Below the pieces are notes generated by a model. The model was not told the DNA's origin and did not search any database. It was given only the letters and a program-made list of their open reading frames with translations. This document shows positions 12,192 through 23,652 of a stretch of 64,000 nucleotides of DNA, one piece after another. Positions within the stretch are counted from its first letter, which is position 1. Every line of letters starts with the position of its first letter. The position numbers and the translations under genes are program-made. Source of the DNA: Cherax quadricarinatus (lineage: Eukaryota > Arthropoda > Malacostraca > Decapoda > Parastacidae); NCBI RefSeq assembly GCF_038502225.1, contig NW_027196937.1, positions 1-64,000 on the forward strand, read 5' to 3'.

Positions 12192-12500
12192 CATCACTTG
12201 GGTATCTTTAATGAGGGTACGTTTCGCCACATAGTGACTTCATCAGTCCATACAAAGGAGAATGGTGAAAAACAGGATGAGTTTGTGGTAATCAGTCCCT
12301 CAGCCTTGAGTCGATGTAATCAGTCCATCAGTCGTGAAAAGAATACAGCTTATGTGCTAAGAAGTGGCTGATTACATCGACTCAAGGCTGAGAGACTGAT
12401 TACTTCAAACTCCTCCTGTTCTTCATCAATGTCCTTTGTATGGACTGATGAAGCCACTGTGTGGCGAAACGTTTCCTCATTAAAGATACCCAAGTGTTGT
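12192..12500. mobile_element. Palindromic pair of PLE 3' ends
   Basis: Large inverted repeat: left arm about 12192-12323, right arm about 12369-12500, with a 45-bp centre. Each arm, read outward, contains C-T-G-A-T-G-A, a stem 'gccac/gtggc' (or its variant), 'gaaac' and then 'cattaaagatacccaag'. No coding sequence is present. The 62-codon frame inside is an accident of the arms. I interpret it as a very short 5'-truncated inverted dimer of a Penelope-like element. Confidence 0.65.
12431..12480 (+). ncRNA. Hammerhead ribozyme-like motif
   Basis: All core blocks are readable: 'gtc' (12431-12433, candidate cleavage triplet), 'ctgatga' (12445-12451), stem II 'gccac' (12453-12457) with 'gtggc' (12461-12465) closed by a 3-nt loop, and 'gaaac' (12466-12470). 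A short stem III can form between 'aatg' just before and within the triplet and 'cgtt' after 'gaaa' (C-G, G-U, U-A, U-A). Stem I between the triplet and 'ctgatga' is poor: the first pair is C-A and the rest is weak. Penelope-like elements are known to carry hammerhead motifs in their terminal repeats, which fits the setting. The opposite arm has the core at 12246-12221 on the minus strand, but its triplet is mutated. Confidence 0.6.
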
Positions 12501-12881
12501 ACATGTGTCTAATTTATCAACAAATGTTTAGTATAACGTTGATCTACAACTACAGGAAAAACGTTTGGCAATGGAGACACCTAATGTTGCACCTGAATTA
12601 TTTTCATTATATCAGTATCATCTAACTAATTACCTTCCAAATTTTTAAAATGCTATATTATGAAATATCTTATATTATAAATAATAAAAATTTTGACATT
12701 GGAGCAATCACATTTCTTCCTTCTCTTCACTGGTTTTGAGGGGACTTGAGCTAGAGTTCGCCACGGCCATGCTAGCGGGATAATCGTCTGTAAAAAACTT
12801 GCATTTGTAGTCACAGTGGTGCCTGTGCTAACCTCCCTATGGTGTAGAAATATACCCAGTTGGACGAATCTTATTGTATCT
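12501..12881. other. AT-rich interval, nothing recognised
   Basis: No supported gene or repeat. Confidence 0.3.
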
Positions 12882-12962
12882 AGCTGGTCTAGTGGCTAAC
12901 GCGTCGGTCTGGAGTTTTATGACTCTCTGATCGCGGGTTCTAACCCCACCCGTGGTATGGTT
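12882..12962 (+). repeat. tRNA-derived SINE head
   Basis: tRNA-like promoter region: an A-box-like 'tggtctagtggctaacg' and a B-box-like 'gggttctaaccccacc' at suitable spacing. The folding is not a proper tRNA (the anticodon arm is irregular and there is no aminoacyl stem), and the sequence continues as 'gtggtatggttt', typical of a SINE body. A related piece lies at 25893. Confidence 0.6.
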
Positions 12963-12964
12963 TC

Positions 12965-13433
12965 CTAATTATAAATTCTATTACTTCTTTTTGGAAGAAT
13001 CTGTTTACTATTAATTTCATAAATGTTACAGAACTCTTCTTTATGTCTTTTCCTCGTAATTTTATATCCCATTTAGTCTTTAAACTACTGACTTCATTAT
13101 AATCTTGTCTTTTAAGTTAATAACAAAGTGCATTGCATCCAATGGTACATGAACTTCCTTACTAAGTAGATTTACAGATTATGTTTACAATATCTTCCTT
13201 TGGTGAAACACCAGGTCACAGTTGATGGAGAGTCGCCAGCATTGTTTCTTGCCACTTCATTTATAAGTTGATGTATAATAATAATTATTATAAGGTTTTC
13301 TACTGGTTAATTAAAAACAGTTCCAGTCACTTAGGTTGCCAGTTTTATTTTGTTATAGTTCACATCTCCAGTTACAATAACTTTCTTTTACTCAGTCACT
13401 TTTCAGTAATAGTTCCCGTATTATACCCCCCAG
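12965..13433. other. AT-rich interval, nothing recognised
   Basis: No supported gene or repeat. Confidence 0.3.
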
Positions 13434-13586
13434 AAAAGGTTCCTTGATGTTGGTGAGGGGCTCTTGATTTAGGGAATTGGATCTGTGCTCCAGTTCCCCG
13501 AATTAAGCCTGAATGTCTTCCACATCCCCCCCCAGGCGCTGTATAATCCTACGGGTTTAGCGCTTCCCCTTGATTATAATAATAAT
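13434..13586 (+). repeat. SINE-like repeat with (ATA)n tail
   Basis: A unit ending 'ggtttagcgcttcc' followed by 'gattataataataat'. A diverged copy is recognisable at 33790-33915 with the same order of blocks ('cttgat', 'cgaattaa', 'atgcc', 'gcgct', 'ttagcgctt', 'ataat'). I recall this repeat as abundant in decapod genomes. No polymerase III boxes are obvious. Confidence 0.6.
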
Positions 13587-13750
13587 CCCGTATTACAGTA
13601 TATAACTCCTCATTTATCCTGGTAGATTCCTCTATCTCCCTCTCTCCCAAGAGTTCCGTGTACTGACTACCATATTTTTCATTTTATTTTGGATGTCTAC
13701 CACTAAAAATTCAACCTTATATGTGCTGTGGATTTAAGTTTCTAAGTGTG

Positions 13751-13854
<104 letters not shown>

Positions 13855-14114
13855 TGTGGTGTGTGTGGGAAAGGCGAGAGATAACCTGCCGTATACTATA
13901 TGTCATCACTTCTGATGTTCCCATAATCACATAACGCTCACATACCAGTCCTGCAAGAGCTGTTTAATGTTCTCTTACTATAATGGAGCCTTATTATGTG
14001 TCCATGTTTCTGTTTTTGTGTGAATATTGTTTAAAATTGTTTGCGTCTGCTCACCCACGTTAGTCAGTCACTTACTTACTGTGTGACTGTCTCTCTTTGT
14101 CTGTTTGCGTGTGT

Positions 14115-15012
<898 letters not shown>

Positions 15013-15014
<2 letters not shown>

Positions 15015-15499
15015 CCTGTAAAGTAATTTGTTATCTATATATTGACACTCTCCCCTTCAATTACTTTCCGTTTTGTGTCTTTGGCTTCGCTTCCACCAAT
15101 ATATATTATATTTTCCCCTTAATTCCCTAATTTATCACTTTTCCCCTTCTCATTACCGGTGGGAAAAATAACTCTGTCTTAAGTTAAAGTAACACTAAGA
15201 AAATTACATTTATAGCACTCAACATTATTCATTCTGGTCCCCTTCCTATAATATAGTTTTATACATATTTTTTCTTTTGAGTTGCGGTAAACCTGGTGGG
15301 GACATGTATTGCCAGGGTAACAGGAGGTCAGCAGGTTTGCTCCAGGGAGAGTGACTCAGATTCCTAGTTACTGATCAGCTAGCAGTATTTTTGTCAGTTT
15401 AATAATCTTCGTATCAGTAACGACTAATAATCATAATAATTATTATTATTAAAATATGTTCCTTAAAATAAATATTTTTCCTATGTTTTTCTGTTTAAT
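15013..15499. other. Probable flank and distal 5' region of CR1-B
   Basis: No coding signal. The interval includes a short (AAT/ATT) run near 15425. The last part may belong to the CR1-B 5' untranslated region. Confidence 0.3.
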
Positions 15500-15605
15500 A
15501 AATTTATTTGATCTTGCTATCTTGCACTTGATCGCTGAGGTCAGTGGTCAAGTGCGGTCATACCGCTAAGCTCTTGGGAGTTAGCGTGGGCTGTTACCAA
15601 GTACC

Positions 15606-16067
15606 ATGGCTTGTTGTAGTGCTTTAGAATCCCAGGTTCAATTGTTGAAGAAGGAGATTCTACTTCTTCAGGAGGAAAATAGGAAGCTGAAGCTTCGCAT
15701 AGATGAGTTTGGGAGCGAGTGTGAGAAGGATTTAGCTGGTAAGGAAGGAATGGTCACCAGCAGTGATAGTGGCAGCCGCTTTGAGTGGCAAGCGGTTCAC
15801 AGTTCAGGAAGAAGGAAGATGAGGAGAGTTAATAGAGAAGATGTGAAGGTAGGAAATCGATTCTCTGTTCTCCAAGACGAGTGTACTTCAGTGGTTAGTG
15901 AGGTTGAAGGTACCACTAATTCCCCTGCTAATCAAGGTAAGAATATTTTAATAGTAGGCGATTCTCAGGTAAGATATATGGACCGTGCATTTTGTAACAG
16001 AGACAGAAAGGTCAGACAGAGAGTGTGTCTTCCTGGAGCTGGTGTTGGCGACATAGTCAGCAGGTGA
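15606..16067 (+). pseudogene. CR1-B ORF1: coiled coil plus start of SGNH/GDSL hydrolase domain
   Basis: 153 codons starting at a good ATG ('accatggc' context). Residues about 5-35 form a Leu/Glu/Lys-rich coiled coil with heptads ('QVQLLKKEILLLQEENRKL'). Residues about 112-150 begin an SGNH-type esterase domain: 'ILIVGDSQVRYMDRAF' contains the G-D-S block with the nucleophile Ser, followed by 'LPGAGVGDI'. ORF1 esterase domains are known in CR1-like elements. The Gly/Asn and His blocks are lost because the frame stops where the internal deletion joins ORF2. The role of this domain in retrotransposition is not settled. Confidence 0.75.
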
Positions 16068-17695
16068 TAAGTGATAAGGATATGTGTGAAATTCTAAATA
16101 CCTACTTCCTCTCAGTTTTCACCCAGGAAAATACTAGCGATATTCCTGAAATAATAGATTACGTAGAACAGGATGGTGATAAACTATGTACGATTGCGGT
16201 AACTAGTGACATGGTCCTCAGACAAATAGAGAAACTAAAACCTAACAAATCCCCAGGCCCTGATGAACTGTTTGCAAGGGTGTTAAAGGAATGTAAAGAG
16301 GAACTTAGCATACCTTTGCTAATCTATTTAACATATCACTTCAAACTGGCATAGTGCCTGATAAGTGGAAAATGGCAAATGTAATACCTATTTACAAGGC
16401 AGGTGACGGGTCCTTGGCTTCGAACTATAGACCAATAAGCCTTACCTCCATAGTGGGAAAATTTATGGAATCAATAATTGCCGAAGCAATTCGTAGCCAT
16501 CTTGACAGGCACAGATTGATTAATGATTCTCAACACGGTTTTACAAAGGGGCGTTCCTGTCTTACGAATTTACTAACTTTTTTCACTAAGGTGTTTGAGG
16601 AGGTAGATCATGGTAATGAATATGATATTGTGTATATGGACTTCAGTAAGGCTTTCGATAGAGTTCCACACCAGAGGCTATTGAGGAAACTTAGGGCTCA
16701 CGGAATAGGAGGAGAAATTTTTTCCTGGGTAGAGGCATGGCTGACAAATAGACAGCAGAGAGTTTGCATAAATGGGGAGAAATCAGAATGGGGGCACGTC
16801 ACAAGCGGTGTTCCTCAGGGGTCAGTGCTGGGCCCGTTGTTGTTCACAATTTACATAAACGACATAAATGAAGGAATAAATAGCGACATAAGCAAATTTG
16901 CTGATGACACCAAAATAGGCCGTCCATTTCATTCTAATGAGGACACTAGAGCACTCCAGGATGATTTGAATAGACTGACGCAATGGTCGGAGAAGTGGCA
17001 GATGCAGTTTAATATAGACAAATGCAAAGTTCTAAATGTTGGACAGTTAAATAACCATGCCACATATAAACTAAATAATGTAGATCTTAATACTACCGAT
17101 TGCGAAAAGGATTTAGGAGATCTAGTTAGAAGTAACCTAAAACCAAGACAGCAGTGCATTAGTGTTCCCAATAAAGCTAACAGAATTCTTGGCTTCATAT
17201 CAAGAAGTATAAATAACAGAAGTTCTCAGGTTGTTCTTCAACTCTATATATCCTTGGTTAGGCCTCATTTAGACTATGCTGCTCAGTTCTGGTCACCGTA
17301 TTACAGAATGGATATAAATGCTCTGGAAAACGTACAAAGGAGGATGACAAAGATGATCCCATGTATCAGAAATCTTCTCTATGAGGATAGACTGAGGGCC
17401 CTGAATCTGCACTCTCTCGGAAGGCGGAGAATTACGGGGGATATGATCGAGGTGTATAAATGGAAAACAGGAATAAATAAAGGGGATGTAAATAGTGTGC
17501 TGAAAATTTCCAGCCAAGACAGGACTCACAGCAATGGTTTCAAGTTGGAAAAATTCAGATTCAGGAAGGATATAGGAAAGCACTGGTTTGGTAATAGAGT
17601 TGTGGATTAGTGGAACAAACTCCCGAGTACAGTTATAGAGGCTAAAACGTTGTGTAGTTTTAAAAATAGATTAGATAAATACATGAGTGGATGTG
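16068..17695 (+). pseudogene. CR1-B ORF2 reverse transcriptase (endonuclease deleted)
   Basis: Reverse transcriptase that copies element RNA at the nicked target. The linker and fingers are read from 16068 ('LKPNKSPGPDEL'). A one-base frameshift near 16322-16345 moves the rest to the frame opened at 16354. Visible motifs are 'NYRPISL', 'QHGFTKGRSCLTNL', motif A 'YMDFSKAFDRVPH', motif B '[11 protein letters not shown]', and motif C 'FADDTKI'. The CR1-type C-terminal domain follows, ending 'KDIGKHWFGNRVVD'. An in-frame TAG at 17608-17610 replaces the expected Glu codon, and coding similarity continues to about 17695 ('WNKLPSTVIEAKTL'). With the APE domain gone it could not act on its own. Confidence 0.9.
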
Positions 17696-18008
17696 GGTGG
17701 GTGTGAGTTGGACCTGACTAGCTTGTGCTGCTGGGTCTGGTACAGTGCTCCATCCTTGAGTGGAGGTGACCAGACTGGGTGGGTCATTGGGATAATCCGG
17801 GGGGGGGGTCATTGGTCTAATCCGGGGAAGGAAGTAGATCTGCTCCGCATAGGTCAGTAGGCCTGTTGCAGTGTTCCTTCTTTATGTTCTTATGAACGAA
17901 AAAAAATGGAGCACTGCCGCAGGCATACTGGAACCCCCTAGGCAGGTCCAACTCACACCTACTTAGGAAGGAAGGAGAACAACGTTGTTGTCTTTTATAT
18001 CTTATTCT

Positions 18009-18604
18009 CTGTAGTCTTTCCTGGTCTTCTCATGTCTGCATTACTTTCATTAATTTCATATTATTTACGAACTGGGATTCCTCTAGCTATTTCTTCTGTC
18101 ATGGCGTTTACGTAGAGTGCTGATCCTCGTGAAGATCCACTCGTCACACTAACTCTTTCCTATACTACATCCACGATAATAATGGGCTGTGTCCTTCCTG
18201 TTAAATATTGTGTGATGAATGGTTTTGAAAACCGACAAGTTGATAAATTCATTAATATTCTATAAAATTATATATACATTTAATATAAAAAATACAAATT
18301 TAATATGACGTTAATATAAAAATTTAGTAATCGTCTGTCAAACCAATCCTGAACATAGTCCAAATCGTTCTGTAGTCTTTCCTGGTCTTCTCATGTCTGC
18401 ATTACTTTCATTAATTTCATATTATTTACGAACTGGGATTCCTCTAGCTATTTCTTCTGTCATGGCGTTTACGTAGAGTGCTGATCCTCGTGAAGATCCA
18501 CTCGTCACACTAACTCTTTCCTATACTACATCCACGATAATAATGGGCTGTGTCCTTCCTGTTAAATATTGTGTGATGAATGGTTTTGAAAACCGACAAG
18601 TTGA
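18009..18604. repeat. 235-bp direct duplication (offset 361 bp)
   Basis: 18009-18243 and 18370-18604 are nearly identical, starting 'ctgtagtctttcctgg' and ending 'accgacaagttga'. Content is a decayed minus-strand CR1-A RT segment. The 126-bp spacer is AT-rich. The second copy ends exactly where a PLE-type palindrome starts. Confidence 0.85.
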
Positions 18605-18722
18605 AGAATTGAGACACTTATGCAACATATGGGAATCTTTACTGAAGAAACGTTTCGCCACACAGTGGCGAAAAGTTTCTTCAATAAAGATTTCCATGTG
18701 TTGCATAAGTGTCTCAATTCTG
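18605..18722. mobile_element. Perfect-looking PLE-end palindrome
   Basis: Inverted repeat with arms of about 57 bp meeting at 18660/18661, almost without a spacer. Each arm reads outward 'gcgaaaagtttcttc' or its 'gaaacgtttc' variant, then 'aataaagat', 'tgttgcataagtgtctc'. It matches the family of the 12192-12500 palindrome. The junction cuts through hammerhead stem II, so the 'ctgatga' block is missing. Confidence 0.65.
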
Positions 18723-19879
18723 TTAAATATTCCTTGATCCTCTAGCATTTGCCGCAGTTTCTATTGCAGTACTGAATGAAATGCAATATTACAGTCCACC
18801 CATCGTTCACTCTCTTGTGTAACTTTTCTCGTTACCTTACTTTGTTACCTTCCATTTTTGTGTGAATGGATTTATCATCAATCAAACCATGATTACTCTT
18901 GTTTATGAAGCCGCTCTTGTCCAGGTGACCGCTACTCTTCTGATAGTTTTCTCCATAACCTTATTATGAATGTCAGTGATAGTGGTATGTAATATCATGG
19001 TACCTCTTTGTTCTCTTTCAAAATATCGAGAATGCATTCGTTGTTTTGCATACCTCTGGCAGCTGCCCTGTTTCAATTAACTAGTTAAAAATCACTGCTA
19101 ATGGTTCACACAGATCTCTTCCCTCTCTCATAACCCATAGAGATGTTGTCCTCTCTTATTACCTTTGAGATATCTAGTTTGCTCAGTAGTTGTTTCACCT
19201 CTTCATATATTGTGTGTACCGTGTCTAGTATTCATTGGTACGCTCATATTCTTTGACCTGGCAGTAATCCATTTCTTAAGTCAGTTCCATGCAGTCTTCC
19301 TGTTCTAGTGAACTCTCCTCTTGTCTTCTTCAGTCTTATTGCCTGTGTCTTCACAGTTGTCCTCTTTCGGATGATGCTGTATAGCATTTTCATCATTTTT
19401 AATCTGTTAATTCAGACTCTTTTCTTATATATGGATATTCATTTCAGGCTTTTCTACTCGTATTCCTATTCTCCGGCTTTGTGTGCTTTCTATATTTTTC
19501 TACGCTCTTGCACTTTTATCTCATATGTCCCCGCACTTCTGGTTGATCCATGTATTCACTCTTTTCTTGCGTGTGCTTCTGTTTCTGGGATTGAATTTCT
19601 TCTCTGCCTCCTGGCACTTTCCAGCTACATACTCAATCATTTCATTCGTTGTCTATCCATCGAAATCCCTTTCCCATGGCACTACACTTAAAAATTGTCT
19701 CACGTCTACGGTTTCCTTTATGAAAGTCAAATTTGTTCCTACACACGCTGTGTGGAAACATGCTGTGTACATGCTCCTCCAGTTAATCAACCTTAATTAC
19801 TGTTTTGTCTAGCACCGACAGGTTTCTCATATTCATTGTCTTCTATGTCAGAATCTCTTATTTTAAGTACAAAGTCCAG

Positions 19880-19967
<88 letters not shown>

Positions 19968-20290
19968 TTGCCAGCTGAGTCATGAAGTTTTGTATCACTA
20001 CCTCCAACAACTTAGCTGTGTACATTTCTGGTTTCCTCCATGGCTCCAGATTCTCCCAGTCTATATTCATGTGACTGAAATCTCTCATAAAGAGAAGTTT
20101 TGCATTACCCATGTGGGTTGTGTTCACCACGCTTTGTTGTCAGACGTCTACATTTTGTTTTGAGTGGTGGGTTGTACATCACTATCACCACTTTTGGTCG
20201 CCAGTTCTATGTATGTCATTTATATGTAGCCATTCGATCCCACTCGATTTATTCCACTAATCTCAAAAATGTACTTCTTGATATGATTCA
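18723..20290 (-). pseudogene. Decayed CR1-A copy (RT linker to endonuclease)
   Basis: Long, badly decayed minus-strand copy. Around 18800-19250 it aligns with the RT fingers and linker of the 44-46 kb copy (for example 'gataattttctccataac'-like blocks), 19300-19700 with the charged linker, and 20130-19980 with the endonuclease core, where 'LLFMRDFSHMNIDWENL' stands for the G-D-F-N-H-x-D-W block. A (CT)n tract at 19880-19963 lies in its middle. The 18009-18604 duplication is the same copy's RT part. Confidence 0.6.
19880..19963. repeat. (CT)n microsatellite
   Basis: Pure CT tract of about 84 bp inside the decayed CR1-A endonuclease region. Confidence 0.98.
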
Positions 20291-20324
20291 GGATTTTTTT
20301 TAAAACAGTTTGTGACATAACCAA

Positions 20325-21680
20325 CTAGAGGAAACAACCTGCATGACTTTGTTCTTGCCATCAAGGAATCATTAATTAATAATCTTGAGGTTAATGATGA
20401 GCTTGGGGAAAGCGATCACAAATCACTCAGTTTCAATATATCATGGAATTACCCTAATAACTACAACCAATTTAATGTCCCTGACTTCTTTCTGAGTGGC
20501 CGATATCATAGGACTGAGAAATTACCTGGGTGGGATTTACTGGTGTGATCTGACTGGCCACTTGTTGATGGTTGCCAATAAATCATTTTACAAAACATAG
20601 CTCAGGCCACCCAGGATATTTATTTTTCAAACAGGAAAAATAGATTAAACAGAAATGAGCCTAAATGGATAAGCAATAGATTAAAAATCTCATGTGTCAA
20701 AAGAGAGGCATTTACAGGAGAATCGAGAGTGGAGAGGGACATTAAAGAAATCAAAATATTTAATGAAGAAGAGACATAAAAAAAAATTTAAAAAACCCAA
20801 TAGAAATTATGAAGTTAAAGGGATTCGAAGATTAACTCAAAAAGTTTCTTCAAAGTATGTAATAGTAAGATTAGAAACAAGATAGGTCACCTTAAAAGTT
20901 ACTTAGGTCAGCTCACTGACAGTGACAGAAATGTGTACAAACTTCAACACATATTTCCTCTCAGTTTTTATTAAGGATACCAGAGGGATTCGGGAAATAG
21001 AAAAGTATGTAGATCAGGAAGAAAATAAGTTATGAAATATCAAAGTCACTAGTAACATGGTTGTCAGACAAATAGACTGAAGCCAAGCATATCTCCTGGG
21101 CCTGATGAATCGTTCTTAAGGTTTACAAAGGAATGCAAGGAGTAACTTAGCAAAATGTGATTCCATTCTTCAAAGCATGAGAAAGATTCTTAGCATCGAA
21201 TTATAAACTAATTAGTCTAACCTCCATTGAAGGAAAATTACTGTAATCAATAACTGCCGAGGCCAATCGAAGCCACCTTGAAAGATATTAATTTATCAAT
21301 GAATTATAGCATGGTTGTACATAGGGGCGTTCTTGCCTTACGAGTTTACTGTTTTCAGCAAGGTATATCAGGTGAATCATGATGATGAATAAGCTATTAT
21401 GTATATGCACTTCAGTAAGACTTCTGATAGTTCCACATCGGTAATTGTTCAGGAAAACAGAGGCACACAGATTAGAGGCGTGGTTGACAGACAACAGAGA
21501 GTGTGCATAAATGGGGAGAAAGGAGAGTAGGGATGCGTCACAAGTGGTGTTTCACACGGATCAGTTTTGGGCCCTTTGTTGTTCACAATATGCAGAAACG
21601 ACACAGATGGCATAAGTAAATTCCGCTATGATACCAAAATACGCCTTCGGATTATTTCTGACGAGCACTGCAGGAAGATC

Positions 21681-21683
<3 letters not shown>
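20325..21683 (+). pseudogene. Decayed CR1-B copy, 3' truncated at (TA)n
   Basis: Plus-strand CR1-B relic. Near 20335-20460 the endonuclease end is readable in pieces ('LHDFVLAIKESLINNL', 'GESDHKSLSF', with the conserved S-D-H). From 20920 the RT linker and palm can be followed ('ANRSHLERY'-like, 'QRVCINGE', 'GPLLFTI'), with many stops. It breaks off at 21683 within the segment after motif C, exactly where (TA)n and the RTE insertion begin. The remaining 3' part is not found on the other side of the RTE at 25.2 kb. Confidence 0.65.
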
Positions 21684-21720
<37 letters not shown>

Positions 21721-21750
21721 ATGTATATATATATATACATATACATTTTT
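21684..21750. repeat. (TA)n microsatellite, imperfect
   Basis: TA tract with one 'catatgt'-type interruption, abutting the RTE 3' end on its right. Confidence 0.95.
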
Positions 21751-21979
21751 TTTTATTATCACACTGGCCTATTCCCACCAAGGTAGGGTGGCCCGAAAAA
21801 GAAAAAAATTCACCATCATTCACTACATCACTGTCTTGCCAGAAGGGTGCTTTACACTACAGTTTTTAAACTGCAACATTAACACCCCTCCTTCAGAGTG
21901 CAGGCACTGTACTTCCCATCTCCAGGACTCAAGTCCTGCCAGCCGGTTTCCCTGAACCCCTTCATACATGTTACTTTGC

Positions 21980-23652
21980 TCACACTCCAACAGCACGTCT
22001 AGTGCTAAAAACCATTTGTCTCCATTCACTCCTATCAAACACGCTCACGCATGCCTGCTGGAAGTCCAAGCCCCTCGCACACAAAACCTCCTTTACCCCC
22101 TCCCTACAACCTTTCCTAGGCCGACCCCTACCCCGCCTTCCTTCCACTACAGACTGATACACTCTTGAAGTCATTCTGTTTCGCTACATTCTCTCTACAT
22201 GTCCGAACCACCTCAACAACCCTTCCTCAGCCCTCTGGACAACAGTTTTGGTAATCCCGCACCTCCTCCTAACTTCCAAACTACGAATTCTCTGCATTAT
22301 ATTCACACCACACATTGCCCTCAGACATGACATCTCCACTGCCTCCAGCCTTCTCCTCGCTGCAACATTCATCACCATGCTTCACACCCATATAAGAGCG
22401 TTGGTAAAACTATACTCTCATACATTCCCCTCTTTGCCTCCAAGGACAAAGTTCTTTGTCTCCACAGACTCCTAAGTGCACCACTCACCCTTTTCCCCTC
22501 ATCAATTCTATGATTCACCTCATCTTTCATAGACCCATCCGCTGACACGTCCACTCCCAAATATCTGAATACATTCACCTCCTCCATACTCTCTCCCTCC
22601 AGTCTGATATCCAATCTTTCATCACCTAATCTTTTTGTTATCCTCATAACCATACTTTTTCCTGTATTCACTTTCAATTTTCTTCTTTTGCATACCCTAC
22701 CAAATTCATCCACCAATCTCTGCAACTTCTCTTCAGAATCTCCCAAGAGCACAGTGTCATCAGCAAAGAGCAACTGTTACAACTCCCACTTTATGTGTGA
22801 TTCTCTATCTTTTAACTCCACGCCTCTTGCCAAGACGCTTGCATTTACTTCTCTTACTACCCCATCAATAAATATATTAAACAACCACGGTGACATCACA
22901 CATCCTTGTCTAAGGCCTACTTTTACTGGGAAATAATTTCCCTCTTTCCTGCATACTCTAACTTGAGCCTCACTATCCTCGTAAAAACTCTTCACTGCTT
23001 TCAGTAACCTACCTCCTACACCATAAACCTGCAACATCTGCCACATTGCCCCCCTATCCACCCTGTCATACGCCTTTTCCAAATCCATAAATGCCACAAA
23101 GACCTCTTTAGCCTTATCTAAATACTGTTCACTTATGTGTTTCACTGTAAACACCTGGTCCACACACCCCCTACCTTTCCTAAAGCCTCCTTGTTCATCT
23201 GCTATCCTATTCTCCGTCTTACTCTTAATTCTTTCAATAATAACTCTACCATACACTTTACCAGGTATACTCAACAAACTTATCCCCCTATAATTTTTGC
23301 ACTCTCTTTTGTCCCCTTTGCCTTTATACAAAGGAACTATGCATGCTCTCTGCCAATCCCTAGGTACCTTACCCTCTTCCATACATTTATTAAATAATTG
23401 CACCAACCACTCCAAAACTATATCCCCACCTGCTTTTAACATTTCTATCTTTATCCCATCAATCCCGGCTGCCTTACCCTCTTTCATTTTACCTACTGCC
23501 TCACGAACTTCCCCCACACTCACAATTGGCTCTTCCTCACTCCTACAAGAAGTTATTCCTCCTTGCCCTATACACGAAATCACAGCTTCCCTATCTTCAT
23601 CAACATTCAACAATTTCTCAAAATATTCCCTCCATCTTCCCAATACCTCTAA
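21980..23652 (-). pseudogene. RTE reverse transcriptase and C-terminal region
   Basis: RT with 'NYRGISLLSIPGKVYGR', 'EQGGFRKGRGCVDQ', motif A 'FMDLEKAYDRVDR', motif B 'LRQGCVMSPWLF', then an in-frame TAA (22777-22779) immediately before motif C 'FADDTVLLG'. The C-terminal part has 'YLGVDVSADG', 'LPTLLYGCEAW', a basic region, 'LRWFGHVERM' and 'RRGRGRPRKGCREGV', a tail typical of RTE-type and related elements. Lesions are the TAA, a frameshift near 22375 and a stop at 22184. Sequence identity to the 48-50 kb copy is high over the RT. Confidence 0.85.

Larger units (their letters stand above)
15500..17897 (+). mobile_element. CR1-B element, internally deleted
   Basis: Plus-strand CR1-group retrotransposon with a 5' UTR, ORF1 start, most of the RT part of ORF2, and the complete 3' end. 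The 3' UTR contains 'gagttggacctgactag' and finishes 'aggcctgttgcagtg', then 'ttctttatgttcttatg', an imperfect 8-bp-like tail as in CR1 elements. The C-terminal part of ORF1 and the whole endonuclease domain are missing: the ORF1 frame joins the linker ahead of RT at about 16065. I see no target-site duplication. Confidence 0.85.

Noticed and set aside
12882..12962. Functional tRNA gene
   Set aside because: A and B boxes are recognisable but no acceptor stem or regular anticodon arm can be drawn; it continues into SINE body sequence.
19308..19812. Hydrophobic membrane-protein-like frames on the plus strand
   Set aside because: T-rich antisense of the charged linker of a decayed CR1-A element; hydrophobicity follows from base composition.
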